Assembly (NCBI GenBank): GCA_030745835.1
Contig: JASLNU010000053.1
Coordinates: 1-40,115 of the forward strand
Source: GCA-2687515 sp002687515
Lineage (GTDB): Bacteria > Pseudomonadota > Alphaproteobacteria > Rhodospirillales > UBA2165
Direction of reading: 5' to 3'
DNA: 40,115 nt
Position 1 is the first letter of the stretch, and every line of letters starts with the position of its first letter. Shown one piece after another: positions 1-7,644 of the stretch. Made by a program: the position numbers and the translations under genes. The notes under the pieces were generated by a model, which saw nothing but the letters and a program-made list of their open reading frames with translations, was not told the origin of the DNA and searched no databases.

Positions 1-172
1 TGCCGAGGCCGCCGTGATTGAAGATCACCGCCGCGAACGGGCCCGGCCCCTCGGGCTTGCACAAACGGCCCGACAGGGTCGGCTCGCCGCTCCGGTAGGT
101 GACATAGGTGCCGGCGCTGACGCAGGCCGCGACTAGGAGTGTGATAAATACCGATGGCAGATTTCTGATCAT
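1..172 (-). CDS. Partial alpha/beta hydrolase (dienelactone hydrolase-like), N-terminus only
   Basis: The reading frame starts with ATG at 172 and runs off the left edge of the window, so only about 57 residues are visible. Residues 7-17 are hydrophobic and end in VAAC, which fits a lipoprotein signal peptide with the lipid-bearing cysteine at 17. Near residues 40-57 the pattern KPEGPGPFAAVIFNHGGLG resembles the first strand and oxyanion-hole HGG loop of dienelactone-hydrolase-like enzymes. The catalytic Ser, Asp and His lie outside the window, so activity cannot be judged. The start lies only 5 bases after the stop of the SYLF lipoprotein gene, so the two are probably co-transcribed. The family call is tentative because so little of the protein is present. 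Confidence 0.6.
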   Translation of the reverse strand, partial: MIRNLPSVFITLLVAACVSAGTYVTYRSGEPTLSGRLCKPEGPGPFAAVIFNHGGLG

Positions 173-177
173 TACGC

Positions 178-855
178 CTAGCGCACCAGCAGCGCGTTCC
201 TGAGCGCATCGGCGCCGGGATTCCGGTGGGCATGATCGATCAGGATCGATTGCGGCGTCGCGCCGCGCCCGTAATATTGGGTGTTGTAATCGTTGCGCCG
301 GATCATCGCCGCGCCTTCCAGCGAAGCGCCGCCAAAGAGGCCGAGCACATCCGAAAAGGCGACAACGTCGAGCGCCAGGTTGGTGGTGATCGAACCCTCG
401 ACCCCGCCGCCATAGCGGCCCACCGTAATGCCCGCATCGGCGCCGAATTTGCCTTGATGATCGATAATCGCCTTGACCGCGCCGGGCGAGCGGATGACGA
501 AGGCGGCGCGCGCCCGTTGGCCGCCGGCCTGGAATCCGAAGCTGCCGGCGGCCAGGGTGTAGAACGCGGGATAGCCCCAATTGCCGGATTTGTCGCGCGC
601 CAGCATGACGCCATTGCCGCCTTCGGCGCCGACGATAAACCCGGCCTTGTAGAGGGCCGGGAAAATCATGATGCCGTGCGCGCTCTTAAGCATTTTCCGG
701 AATTCCGGCATGCTGTCGTTTACCTTGAGGCTTGCAATGGCGATGCGCGCGGCATCGACCAGGGCCGCGGTCTTGGGCTGCTGAGGCCCGCTGGCACAGG
801 CGTTCAAGACGATCAACGCGCCCAGCAAAAATACGGTCAGCCGGCAGTTTTTCAT
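178..855 (-). CDS. SYLF (Ysc84-type) domain lipoprotein
   Basis: A 225-residue protein. Residues 1-20 form a lipoprotein signal peptide ending in the lipobox LNAC, with Cys20 as the probable lipidated residue. The rest matches the SYLF/Ysc84 fold: a helical start with MLKSAHGIMIFPAL near residues 55-70, then glycine-rich strands including AGFIVGAEGGNGVML and a closing segment GLFGGASLEGAAM. In eukaryotes this domain binds phosphoinositides and actin. Bacterial members are envelope lipoproteins of unknown role, presumably lipid-binding. It lies 12 bases after the second GGDEF-EAL-like gene and 5 bases before the hydrolase, so a four-gene minus-strand operon is likely. The family call is firm; the physiological function is unknown. 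Confidence 0.85.
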   Translation of the reverse strand: MKNCRLTVFLLGALIVLNACASGPQQPKTAALVDAARIAIASLKVNDSMPEFRKMLKSAHGIMIFPALYKAGFIVGAEGGNGVMLARDKSGNWGYPAFYTLAAGSFGFQAGGQRARAAFVIRSPGAVKAIIDHQGKFGADAGITVGRYGGGVEGSITTNLALDVVAFSDVLGLFGGASLEGAAMIRRNDYNTQYYGRGATPQSILIDHAHRNPGADALRNALLVR

Positions 856-867
856 CGCTTTGCTCCG

Positions 868-2166
868 CTATTCGAGAAAATCCAGATTTTGCGTGCGCCG
901 CCGCGCCATTTCCATCTCGTGGCGGCGCGATTCCTCGGCAATGAGATTTTCGATATATCGGCCCTGAAACATGTTGATGCCGATATCCTGGCCGAATTTT
1001 ACGGCGCCCTCGTCGTCGCAGCGGCTGAGGATCACCTTCGATGCGCCCGCCGATTTGACCAGGCGGCGGACACGCTTGGGTCCCACCTCGTCGGCCAGTT
1101 CCGTCTGCCAGATGAGCTTGACCATGTCGGCGCCAAGCTTGTCCCGGTTGACGAAGGGCATGGTTTCGTGGGTCAGGCCATCGATGCAGATGCGGTAGCC
1201 GCGTTCCTTGGCGAAATCGCGGGCAAACATGTAATCGTTCAAATCCGAAAAAATATCGACTTTTTGCAGTTCGATAACGATGGAACCGCGCATCGCGGCG
1301 ATGACGGCATCATCGAAAGCCATGAATTCAGGTGAAAGCAGTGTCGAGATATTCAGGTTGATGCTGATCTCGCCGGTGATCGATCGGTCGGTGGATTTCG
1401 AGAGCATGGCAAGCACGCGCCGATCCAAGGTTTCGGTCAGGTGCTGGAACAGCCAGCGGCTTTTGGTCAGGTTGACGCCGGGCATCAGGGTCTCGCGCAA
1501 ATCCTGGATCGAAATATACAACTCCGAAAACAGGGGCTGCGGCGCGGCTTCTCCGATCAGCGCGCAAACGAATTGGCGGCGCACCATGTTGGATAGATCG
1601 GCGCTATGCAGCGATTCCTCGACCCGGCCCAAAACCCGCGGCGACAGGGCCTCGCCCCCCCCCTGCTGCCGGCCGACCAGTTGGGATCTCGAATCTTCGA
1701 CTTGCTCTTCTTCGGTTTCGTCCGTCTGGCTGTCATGGACCATGCCGCGGACCAGGGCAAGGATGTCGGCATAATCGCGTTCCACGTTATAATAAGTGCG
1801 AAAGGCGTCGGAATCGGAATGCGTTTCCCGTGAAGCTTCATCGAACAGCGGATCGTCGCTGAACAGGAACTGCAGCTTGAGGATCGATGTTTCGACATCG
1901 TTTTGTGAATCGCCTTTATAGATAAAGAACAAGTCCGAATTCTTGAGGCTGAAGAGCTGCCCTTCCAGCATCTTGACCAGAGGCTCGAAGGTGTTGGACG
2001 CGATGCGGATATGATGGTCCCGGCGGTTGTGGACATCCAACTTCGATATGTGCACATGCACCGCGCGGCGGCCCTCCATGTGGCTTTCCAGCCGGTGAAT
2101 ATAGTCGAGCAGCAGGCTTTCCTGGCTGGCCGGCTGATAGCTTTCGTTTTCCGGGCTGATCGCCAT
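868..2166 (-). CDS. Degenerate GGDEF-EAL-like protein, copy 2
   Basis: A 432-residue soluble protein without a signal peptide or membrane segment. Roughly residues 35-125 (HHIRIASNTFEPLV, then a strand pattern ending in LKLQFLFSDDPL) resemble a worn GGDEF-type fold with no GGDEF motif. Roughly residues 220-420 follow the layout of an EAL domain: ISINLN, then IVIELQKVDIFSD, then YRICIDGL, then LGADMVKLIW, and finally MFQGRYIE in place of the usual QGY/F segment. The catalytic EALLR motif is absent and the DDFG position reads IDGL, so phosphodiesterase activity is unlikely. It may be a nucleotide-sensing or scaffold protein; that is inference. The gene lies 42 bases downstream of its paralogue and reads like a tandem duplication. 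The acidic segment near residues 150-160 (TDETEEEQVEDS) looks like a flexible linker. Confidence 0.6.
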   Translation of the reverse strand: MAISPENESYQPASQESLLLDYIHRLESHMEGRRAVHVHISKLDVHNRRDHHIRIASNTFEPLVKMLEGQLFSLKNSDLFFIYKGDSQNDVETSILKLQFLFSDDPLFDEASRETHSDSDAFRTYYNVERDYADILALVRGMVHDSQTDETEEEQVEDSRSQLVGRQQGGGEALSPRVLGRVEESLHSADLSNMVRRQFVCALIGEAAPQPLFSELYISIQDLRETLMPGVNLTKSRWLFQHLTETLDRRVLAMLSKSTDRSITGEISINLNISTLLSPEFMAFDDAVIAAMRGSIVIELQKVDIFSDLNDYMFARDFAKERGYRICIDGLTHETMPFVNRDKLGADMVKLIWQTELADEVGPKRVRRLVKSAGASKVILSRCDDEGAVKFGQDIGINMFQGRYIENLIAEESRRHEMEMARRRTQNLDFLE

Positions 2167-2208
2167 CTTAGCTTGCTCCGTCGTCCGAAGTGGGGGCGCT
2201 CGGTGCCA

Positions 2209-3468
2209 TTATTTCCTGCCTTGCATGGCTTTCTCGGCCTGCCTCTTGACCAGCCGATCGATGAAAAAGCCCTGGAAGCGGCGAATGCCGAGGGTCAGCG
2301 CCCAGCTCATCGCGCCTTCGCTGTCGGTGCGGCCGAGAATGAAACATTCGGGTCCGATTTTTTCGACCAAGGCGGCCGTCTCGGCATGGGCTTCCTTGGA
2401 TTCGGTTTCGACAAATTCGGTTCCCCAAGCGACTTTGTAATAATCGGCGCCCAAAAGGCCGGGATCGAAATATTGCAGCGACAGCGGATTGAGACCGTCG
2501 AGCAGCACCCGGTAGCCCCGGTCGCGCAGCCAGTTTCGCGCATAGGTGAAATTTTCGATGTCGGAAAAGACATCAATTTTCTGCATCTCGATAATGAACT
2601 TGCCGGTATGTTCGGCCACCGCTTCATCGAAACGCTGGAAATCCTTGGACAGAACCGATTTGACGTTGAGGTTTAGGCTGATATTGCCGGAAATTTTGGC
2701 GAAATCGTCACGTGCCATCGCCGCCATGACGCGGCGGTCGATGGTTTCGGTCAAATGCTGGAAAAGCCAAGGATTTGAAACCAGGTTAAAACCCGGGGCC
2801 ACCCGCCGTTGCAGTTCCGCTATGGAAACGAATTTTTCCCGGAACAGGATTTTTTCGGACCCATCCAATCCGACGATCACCGCCGGCTGTTCGCGTAATA
2901 ATTCGACGATGCGCAGGCGTGACAAGGAATCGTCCACTTTGGCGAGGCTGTACGGGTCCAGCGGTTGACCGGCAAAGCCGGTGCCGATGCCGCGCCCCGC
3001 CGAGGCATCTTCCGATCGCGCGGCGTTACGCTTGGCTCTGGCCGCCCAGGCCCGCGTCAGTTCGAACAATGCGTCGAACTCAACTTCAAAATCATACCAG
3101 TCGGTGAATTCATGCCCGCCGGCACCGCCGCGCGCCGCCAGGGGATCGTTGCGGAACAGGGTGCGCAATTTGTCGATCATATAATCGACATCATCGATGC
3201 GCACATCCTTGCACATCAGGACAATATCGCCATTGCCAAGCACGTACAGTTGCACGTCGTGGGAATTGAGCAAGGTATCGAATGTACGGCTGGCGATGCG
3301 GATGTGGTGCGGCTGCCGATTGTGGGGGCTGAGACGCGAAAGGTTGATGACGACCGCGAAACGGTCGCTGCGGGCGTGCGTGACCCGTTCGACGTGATCG
3401 AGCAGCGAACTTTCCGGCGTTCGCTCCTCCGAAATGGCGGTGACCACTGAGCCTGTGTTATCTGCCAT
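2209..3468 (-). CDS. Degenerate GGDEF-EAL-like protein, copy 1
   Basis: I place the start at the ATG at 3468 (MADNTGSVV) because it aligns with the start of the downstream paralogue; the frame is open further upstream to 3540. The 419-residue product has an N-terminal part (HHIRIASRTFDTLL, then YVLGNGDIVLMCKD, then LRTLFRNDPLA) that resembles a degenerate GGDEF fold. The C-terminal part follows an EAL layout with ISLNLN, FIIEMQKIDVFSD, YRVLLDGL and LGADYYKVAW. The EALLR and DDFG signatures are lost, as in the neighbour, so it is probably not an active phosphodiesterase. Both proteins share the segment N(L/V).(S/K).(P/R)WLFQHLTET.DRRV almost unchanged, which suggests a conserved interface. It is the first gene of the minus-strand operon and is divergent from the metallophosphoesterase across 166 bases of fairly AT-rich DNA. 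Confidence 0.6.
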   Translation of the reverse strand: MADNTGSVVTAISEERTPESSLLDHVERVTHARSDRFAVVINLSRLSPHNRQPHHIRIASRTFDTLLNSHDVQLYVLGNGDIVLMCKDVRIDDVDYMIDKLRTLFRNDPLAARGGAGGHEFTDWYDFEVEFDALFELTRAWAARAKRNAARSEDASAGRGIGTGFAGQPLDPYSLAKVDDSLSRLRIVELLREQPAVIVGLDGSEKILFREKFVSIAELQRRVAPGFNLVSNPWLFQHLTETIDRRVMAAMARDDFAKISGNISLNLNVKSVLSKDFQRFDEAVAEHTGKFIIEMQKIDVFSDIENFTYARNWLRDRGYRVLLDGLNPLSLQYFDPGLLGADYYKVAWGTEFVETESKEAHAETAALVEKIGPECFILGRTDSEGAMSWALTLGIRRFQGFFIDRLVKRQAEKAMQGRK

Positions 3469-3634
3469 GATGCGATGCCGGTATCTTGTTTCCCTCTTGG
3501 TGATTAATATAGGAAAATGTCTTAAACAACCATAAATCAATCGCTGGAAATGCCGCCGGTGTGAGGGCTATTCCAACTTCTGATCGCGCCGGATTTAGTC
3601 CAGTATTATAGCATTTTGGAGGCCAAACCGCCCC

Positions 3635-4363
3635 ATGAGATATCGCCATGATGCGCGGCCGCCGGACGGCACGCGCCTTTACGCCATCGGCGACATGCAC
3701 GGCCGCCTCGATCTCTTAGCCGAGCTCGAGGATAAGATCCGCATCGATGCCGAGAATTCGGGCGCCGCAAATCGGATCGCCGTGTTCCTCGGCGATTATA
3801 TCGACCGCGGGCCGGAATCCCGTGAACTGGTCGACTACCTCATGCGGCGGCCGTTCAATGGCTTCGAACATGTGTTTCTAATCGGCAATCACGAGGATGA
3901 GATGATGCGGTTCCTGGACGGATCGCAAGAGCCGGCGAATTGGTTTGCCAATGGCGGTGTTCAGACCCTTGAAAGTTACGGCATCGCGGCGCACGGATTT
4001 CCGTCACCGGACGAAGCCGAAGATTGGCGCCGGCAGCTGCGGCGGGCATTGCCGCCCGATCATCTATCGTTCTATTCGGACCTCAAATACAGTTTTGAAT
4101 GCGGTAACTATCTGTTCGTTCATGCCGGCGTCAGGCCCGGCGTTCCGATCGAACTTCAGGATCGGCATGATCTCATCTGGATCAGGGAGGCGTTTCTGGG
4201 ATCGGACCAGGACTTCGGCCGTTTCGTTGTTCACGGCCACAGCATCGAGCGCACGCCGCAAATCAAATCCAACCGGATTTGTGTCGATACCGGCGCCTAT
4301 CGTTCGGACCATCTGACGTGCGCCGTATTGGACCAGGACGAAGTTTGGTTCCTGCAGACTTGA
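3635..4363 (+). CDS. PPP-family metallophosphoesterase (serine/threonine phosphatase-like)
   Basis: A 242-residue cytosolic phosphoesterase of the calcineurin-like PPP superfamily. The metal-binding motifs appear in the expected order: GDMHGR near residues 19-24, GDYIDRGPES near 52-61, GNHED near 88-92, VHAG near 165 and a late VHGHS near 208. Together these provide the Asp, His and Asn ligands of a two-metal centre. The length and the compact arrangement fit bacterial PphA/PrpE-like phosphatases, which act on phosphoproteins or on dinucleoside polyphosphates; the substrate cannot be read from the sequence. A GGAGG lies 12 bases before the ATG, somewhat distant for a ribosome binding site. 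The gene stands alone, divergent from the GGDEF-EAL-like operon and followed by a palindromic repeat. Confidence 0.85.
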   Translation: MRYRHDARPPDGTRLYAIGDMHGRLDLLAELEDKIRIDAENSGAANRIAVFLGDYIDRGPESRELVDYLMRRPFNGFEHVFLIGNHEDEMMRFLDGSQEPANWFANGGVQTLESYGIAAHGFPSPDEAEDWRRQLRRALPPDHLSFYSDLKYSFECGNYLFVHAGVRPGVPIELQDRHDLIWIREAFLGSDQDFGRFVVHGHSIERTPQIKSNRICVDTGAYRSDHLTCAVLDQDEVWFLQT

Positions 4364-4416
4364 ACCGGCGAATAGAGCCGTATATCAAGCACTTCCGAGG
4401 CACCACCATGCCAGGA

Positions 4417-4543
4417 GCGGTTAATTCGGTGGTTAATTCGGTGACAGTTTACTTTTAGTACTTTTAGGTTTCAGTTTATTTTTGACCAACTAAAAGTAAA
4501 CTGTCACCGAATTAAAAAAGTAAACTGCCACCGAATTAGCCGC
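4417..4543. repeat. Nested palindromic repeat, copy A (REP/BIME-like)
   Basis: Two nested inverted repeats lie between the phosphoesterase and decarboxylase genes. The inner arms, 4433-4458 and 4490-4515, are perfect 26-base reverse complements and contain TTCGGTGACAGTTTAC. The outer arms, 4417-4432 and 4528-4543, pair at 15 of 16 positions and carry the same TTCGGTGG core. A second member of the family lies at 31062-31180. Such repeats in intergenic DNA are typical of REP-like elements mobilised by a REP-associated tyrosine transposase; no such gene is present in the window. Confidence 0.85.
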
Positions 4544-4560
4544 CTAGGAATATGGAATAG

Positions 4561-5508
4561 ATGAGTGGGACCACTAGAAAACGGGTTTTGGTAACCGGCG
4601 GAGCCGGGTTTATCGGCTCGCACCTGTGCGAACGGCTGGTCGCCGCCGGCGACGACGTGATCTGCCTGGATAACTACTTTACCGGGGTCAAGGACAATAT
4701 CGCGGCGCTCCTGCCGCAAACCAATTTCGAGCTGCTGCGCCACGACGTGACCTTTCCGCTCTATGTGGAGGTCGACGAGATCTACAACCTCGCCTGTCCG
4801 GCTTCGCCGATCCATTACCAGTACGATCCGGTGCAGACGACCAAGACCAGCGTGCACGGGGCGATCAATATGCTTGGTCTGGCCAAGCGGACGGGCGCCA
4901 AGATTCTGCAGGCCTCGACGAGCGAGGTCTATGGCGATCCCGATGTCCATCCGCAGGCCGAGGATTATCGCGGCAACGTCAATGCCATCGGGCCGCGCGG
5001 CTGTTACGACGAAGGCAAGCGCTGCGCCGAAACGCTGTTTTTCGATTATTACCGGCAGCACAATCTGAATATCCGGGTGGCGCGCATCTTCAATACCTAT
5101 GGTCCGCGGATGCGCGCCGATGATGGCCGCGTGGTCTCCAATTTCATCGTCCAGGCCCTGCGCGGCGAAGCCCTGACCATCTATGGCGACGGCAAGCAGA
5201 CCCGCTCGTTCTGTTTTGTCGATGATATGATCGATGGCCTGGTGGCGCTGATGGCCGCCCCCGATACCGAGACCGGACCCGTAAATCTGGGCAATCCCGA
5301 TGAATTCAGCATCCGCCAGTTGGCGGAACTGGTGATCGAACTAGCCGGCGCCAAGGTCGAAATTGAAACCCGCCCGCTGCCCGAAGACGATCCCATGCAG
5401 CGCTGCCCGGATATCACCCGCGCCCGCGAAACCTTGGATTGGCAGCCCTCGATCAAGCTGCGCGACGGTCTTGCCGATACCATATCCTATTTCAAAAGCG
5501 TCCTTTAA
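4561..5508 (+). CDS. uxs: UDP-glucuronate decarboxylase (UDP-xylose synthase), NAD-dependent SDR
   Basis: A 315-residue extended short-chain dehydrogenase that should convert UDP-glucuronate to UDP-xylose, a sugar donor for surface polysaccharide. The N-terminal Rossmann motif GGAGFIGSHL lies near residues 12-21. The family signatures DNYFTG, HDVTFPLY and NLACPASPIHYQYDPVQT follow. The catalytic region has the TSEVYGDP segment and the YDEGKR variant of YxxxK near residue 148, which is characteristic of UDP-glucuronate decarboxylases rather than of GalE epimerases. RIFNTYGPRM and GDGKQTRSFCFVDD complete the family pattern. Related dTDP-glucose dehydratases are the main alternative but differ in these motifs. 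It is a single-gene unit with a repeat upstream and a hairpin just after its stop. Confidence 0.9.
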   Translation: MSGTTRKRVLVTGGAGFIGSHLCERLVAAGDDVICLDNYFTGVKDNIAALLPQTNFELLRHDVTFPLYVEVDEIYNLACPASPIHYQYDPVQTTKTSVHGAINMLGLAKRTGAKILQASTSEVYGDPDVHPQAEDYRGNVNAIGPRGCYDEGKRCAETLFFDYYRQHNLNIRVARIFNTYGPRMRADDGRVVSNFIVQALRGEALTIYGDGKQTRSFCFVDDMIDGLVALMAAPDTETGPVNLGNPDEFSIRQLAELVIELAGAKVEIETRPLPEDDPMQRCPDITRARETLDWQPSIKLRDGLADTISYFKSVL

Positions 5509-5509
5509 C

Positions 5510-5543
5510 CGGCGCAAACCGGGTCATTCCCGGGTTGGCGCCG
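5510..5543 (+). terminator. Candidate terminator hairpin after the decarboxylase gene
   Basis: An imperfect inverted repeat, CGGCGCAAACCGGG paired with CCCGGGTTGGCGCCG, starts two bases after the stop codon. The stem is strong but no run of T follows, so intrinsic termination is only possible. The stretch 5544-5710 that follows has no gene I can support. Confidence 0.35.
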
Positions 5544-5710
5544 TTCGATTCAAAGGCTTGGCGGCAAGGTTCGGCAATTCATCATGGCAACCGCCGAAGC
5601 GCCCGGCCCATTGCGAACATTTACTGAACAAATTGACGCCACATTTGTTTGATCAATGGATGCGGGATGTTCATCGGCGGCGATTCTAGTATTTGGCAAG
5701 ATATTATTAA

Positions 5711-5775
5711 CCCAAGTAAAGCCATTCTGTCCCATTGACGCCCATAAAAACCCATGATATCCCAAATTGACCCAG
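5711..5775 (-). promoter_or_regulatory. MraZ-box array upstream of the dcw operon
   Basis: CCCA recurs with an exact 10-base period at 5711, 5731, 5741, 5751, 5761 and 5771, with a degenerate GCCA at 5721. Read on the minus strand this is TGGG spaced by 10 bases, which matches the known MraZ target of TGGG-type direct repeats separated by about 5 bases. The array ends about 85 bases before the mraZ start. The last box is also part of an inverted repeat, TGACCCA (5768-5774) with TGGGTCA (5782-5788). A TATTAT at 5702-5707 borders the array and could be a -10 element, but I see no convincing -35. MraZ probably autoregulates the whole operon here. Six or seven boxes is more than the three or four usually described. 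Confidence 0.8.
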
Positions 5776-5860
5776 ATTGTTTGGGTCAGTTTAGGGCATC
5801 CCTGGACGGGATCGGTTCCCGGGCGAGGAATGGCCGTATTTGGCGCGTTTTGAGGCGGAA

Positions 5861-6331
5861 ATGGCTGCTTTATTCGGCACGCATGTCAACAAGATTGATC
5901 GCAAGGGCCGGGTTTCGGTGCCGAAACCGTTTCGCGACGCCTTGACCGAACAGCAATTCGCCGGGATTCACGTCTTTCCGTCCTTCAAATATGCCGCCAT
6001 CGAAGCGCTCAGCGAGGCGTTCTTCAATCGCGTCATCGCCAATCTGGAAAATCTCGATCTCTTCTCCGACGACCAGGACGACCTGGCCGCCATCGTCGAA
6101 AACACCCATGCGCTGCCCTACGATCCGGAAGGACGGGTGATCCTGCCCAAATCGCTGTTGGCGCATGCCAACCTTGGCACCGAAGCCGCCTTTGTCGGGC
6201 GCGGCGGCCGCTTCCTGATCTGGGAGCCCGGCGCCTATGAGCGGCAGCGCCAGCGGGCCTTCGAGCGCGCCCGCAGCCGGGGCGCGACGCTGCCGCTCGG
6301 GACCGGCGCCGATGACGGGGGTGCCAAATGA
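5861..6331 (+). CDS. mraZ: Transcriptional regulator MraZ
   Basis: A DNA-binding repressor of the dcw operon, 156 residues from the ATG at 5861. I choose this start because AGGCGG sits just upstream and because the family begins with a short lead before THVNKIDRKGRVSVPK; a TTG at 5840 would add seven residues. The protein shows the two AbrB-like halves expected of the family: the first around residues 7-20 and the second around YDPEGRVILPKSLL near residues 85-98. MraZ forms octamer or dodecamer rings that contact several TGGG boxes at once, which fits the box array just upstream. It overlaps rsmH by four bases (ATGA). Confidence 0.95.
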   Translation: MAALFGTHVNKIDRKGRVSVPKPFRDALTEQQFAGIHVFPSFKYAAIEALSEAFFNRVIANLENLDLFSDDQDDLAAIVENTHALPYDPEGRVILPKSLLAHANLGTEAAFVGRGGRFLIWEPGAYERQRQRAFERARSRGATLPLGTGADDGGAK

Positions 6332-7305
6332 ATACGCCTGCGCCAAATAGGCCGGATAAAAACACGCATGTCCCGATCATGGTCGATGAAGTGCTGTCGG
6401 TCCTGGAGCCCAAGGACGGCGGCATCTATGTGGATGGCACATTCGGCCGTGGCGGCCACAGCCGCGCCATATTGGAGGCGGCGGCAACCACCGTGTTCGG
6501 CATCGACCGCGACCCGGCGGCGATCGTCATCGGCGCCGAATTGGGTGAACATTGGGGCGGCAGATTGCGCATTTTGAAGGGCCGCTTCGGCGACATGGCG
6601 GTGCTGATGGCATCGATGGGCATCGAACGCGTCGATGGCGTGGTGCTCGATCTCGGCGTTTCCTCGCCGCAGCTTGACGATGCCGCCCGCGGATTTTCAT
6701 TTAGGGGCGATGGGCCGCTGGATATGCGCATGGGCGATGCCGGGCCGACGGCGGCCGACCTGGTCAACGAGGCCGAGGAACAGGAGCTTGCCGATATCAT
6801 CCGCACCTATGGCGAGGAGCGCCACGCCAAGCGTATCGCCCGGGCGATTGTCGAGGCGCGCGCCGAGAAACCGTTGATGCGTACCGGTGAGCTTGCCAAC
6901 ATCATTCACCGCATCCAGCGCAAATCCAAGGATGGATTGGATCCGGCCACCAGGACATTCATGGCGCTTCGCATCCGCGTCAATGACGAACTTGGCGAAT
7001 TGGAGCGTGGTTTGAACGCCGCCGAACAATTGCTGGCGCCGGGCGGCCGCTTGGCGGTCATTTCCTTCCATTCCCTCGAAGACCGCATGGTCAAGACCTA
7101 CCTGCGTGAACGCAGTGCCGGCGGCGCCGGCGTATCGCGCCATCTGCCGGCCGCGCCGGGCGCGCCCCTGGCGCCGATATTCCGGTTGATCAAGCGCGGC
7201 GTGATCAAGCCATCGGACTTGGAGACGGCCAGCAATCCGAGAGCCCGGTCGGCACGGCTGCGGGCGGCTGAGCGGACCGATGCGCCGGCGCGGCAAGCGG
7301 CTTAA
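6328..7305 (+). CDS. rsmH: 16S rRNA (cytosine(1402)-N(4))-methyltransferase RsmH
   Basis: A 325-residue S-adenosylmethionine-dependent enzyme (formerly MraW) that N4-methylates C1402 of 16S rRNA in the ribosomal decoding site. The N-terminal HVPIMVDEVL and the SAM-binding segment DGTFGRGGHS near residues 36-45 are clear. They are followed by DLGVSSPQLD and RGFSFRGDGPLDMRM, both strongly diagnostic for this family. The late RLAVISFHSLEDRMVK segment is also conserved. The length is usual. The start overlaps the mraZ stop, and ftsL begins nine bases after the stop, so it is translated within the dcw operon. No odd features. Confidence 0.97.
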   Translation: MNTPAPNRPDKNTHVPIMVDEVLSVLEPKDGGIYVDGTFGRGGHSRAILEAAATTVFGIDRDPAAIVIGAELGEHWGGRLRILKGRFGDMAVLMASMGIERVDGVVLDLGVSSPQLDDAARGFSFRGDGPLDMRMGDAGPTAADLVNEAEEQELADIIRTYGEERHAKRIARAIVEARAEKPLMRTGELANIIHRIQRKSKDGLDPATRTFMALRIRVNDELGELERGLNAAEQLLAPGGRLAVISFHSLEDRMVKTYLRERSAGGAGVSRHLPAAPGAPLAPIFRLIKRGVIKPSDLETASNPRARSARLRAAERTDAPARQAA

Positions 7306-7314
7306 GGGGGGCAT

Positions 7315-7644
7315 ATGCGGCAAACAACCATTCTTACATTATTGGTGGCGGCGATGATGAGCGTCGCCCTGTTCTTCCTCAAATACGAGGTGATCGGCCT
7401 CGAAAGCGAGCTCGACATGCTGAACCAGGCGATCGTTTCGGATCGCGAATCGATCCACGTCCTGGAAGCCGAATGGAGCCATCTTAACGATATCGAACGC
7501 TTGAAGGCTCTTGCCAAACGGCATCTGAAGCTGCGCCCGACCGACCCGGCGCAACTGCGTTCCCCGGGCGAGGCGCCGCCGCCGGGCGGCGTTTCGTTCA
7601 CGCCGGCTTCGAAACGGTCAGGCGCCGGGCAGGATGGGAAATGA
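7315..7644 (+). CDS. ftsL: Cell division protein FtsL
   Basis: A small bitopic membrane protein of 109 residues. It has a short cytoplasmic N-terminus, one membrane segment at about residues 5-22, and a periplasmic helix from about 24 to 70 with the heptad-like pattern of a coiled coil. FtsL pairs with FtsB and FtsQ in the divisome and helps to activate FtsW-FtsI. Sequence conservation is low in this family, so the call rests on topology, size and position between rsmH and ftsI. The proline-rich tail after residue 80 is not part of the coiled coil. AAGGGGG precedes the ATG closely, and the stop overlaps the ftsI start by four bases. Confidence 0.9.
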   Translation: MRQTTILTLLVAAMMSVALFFLKYEVIGLESELDMLNQAIVSDRESIHVLEAEWSHLNDIERLKALAKRHLKLRPTDPAQLRSPGEAPPPGGVSFTPASKRSGAGQDGK

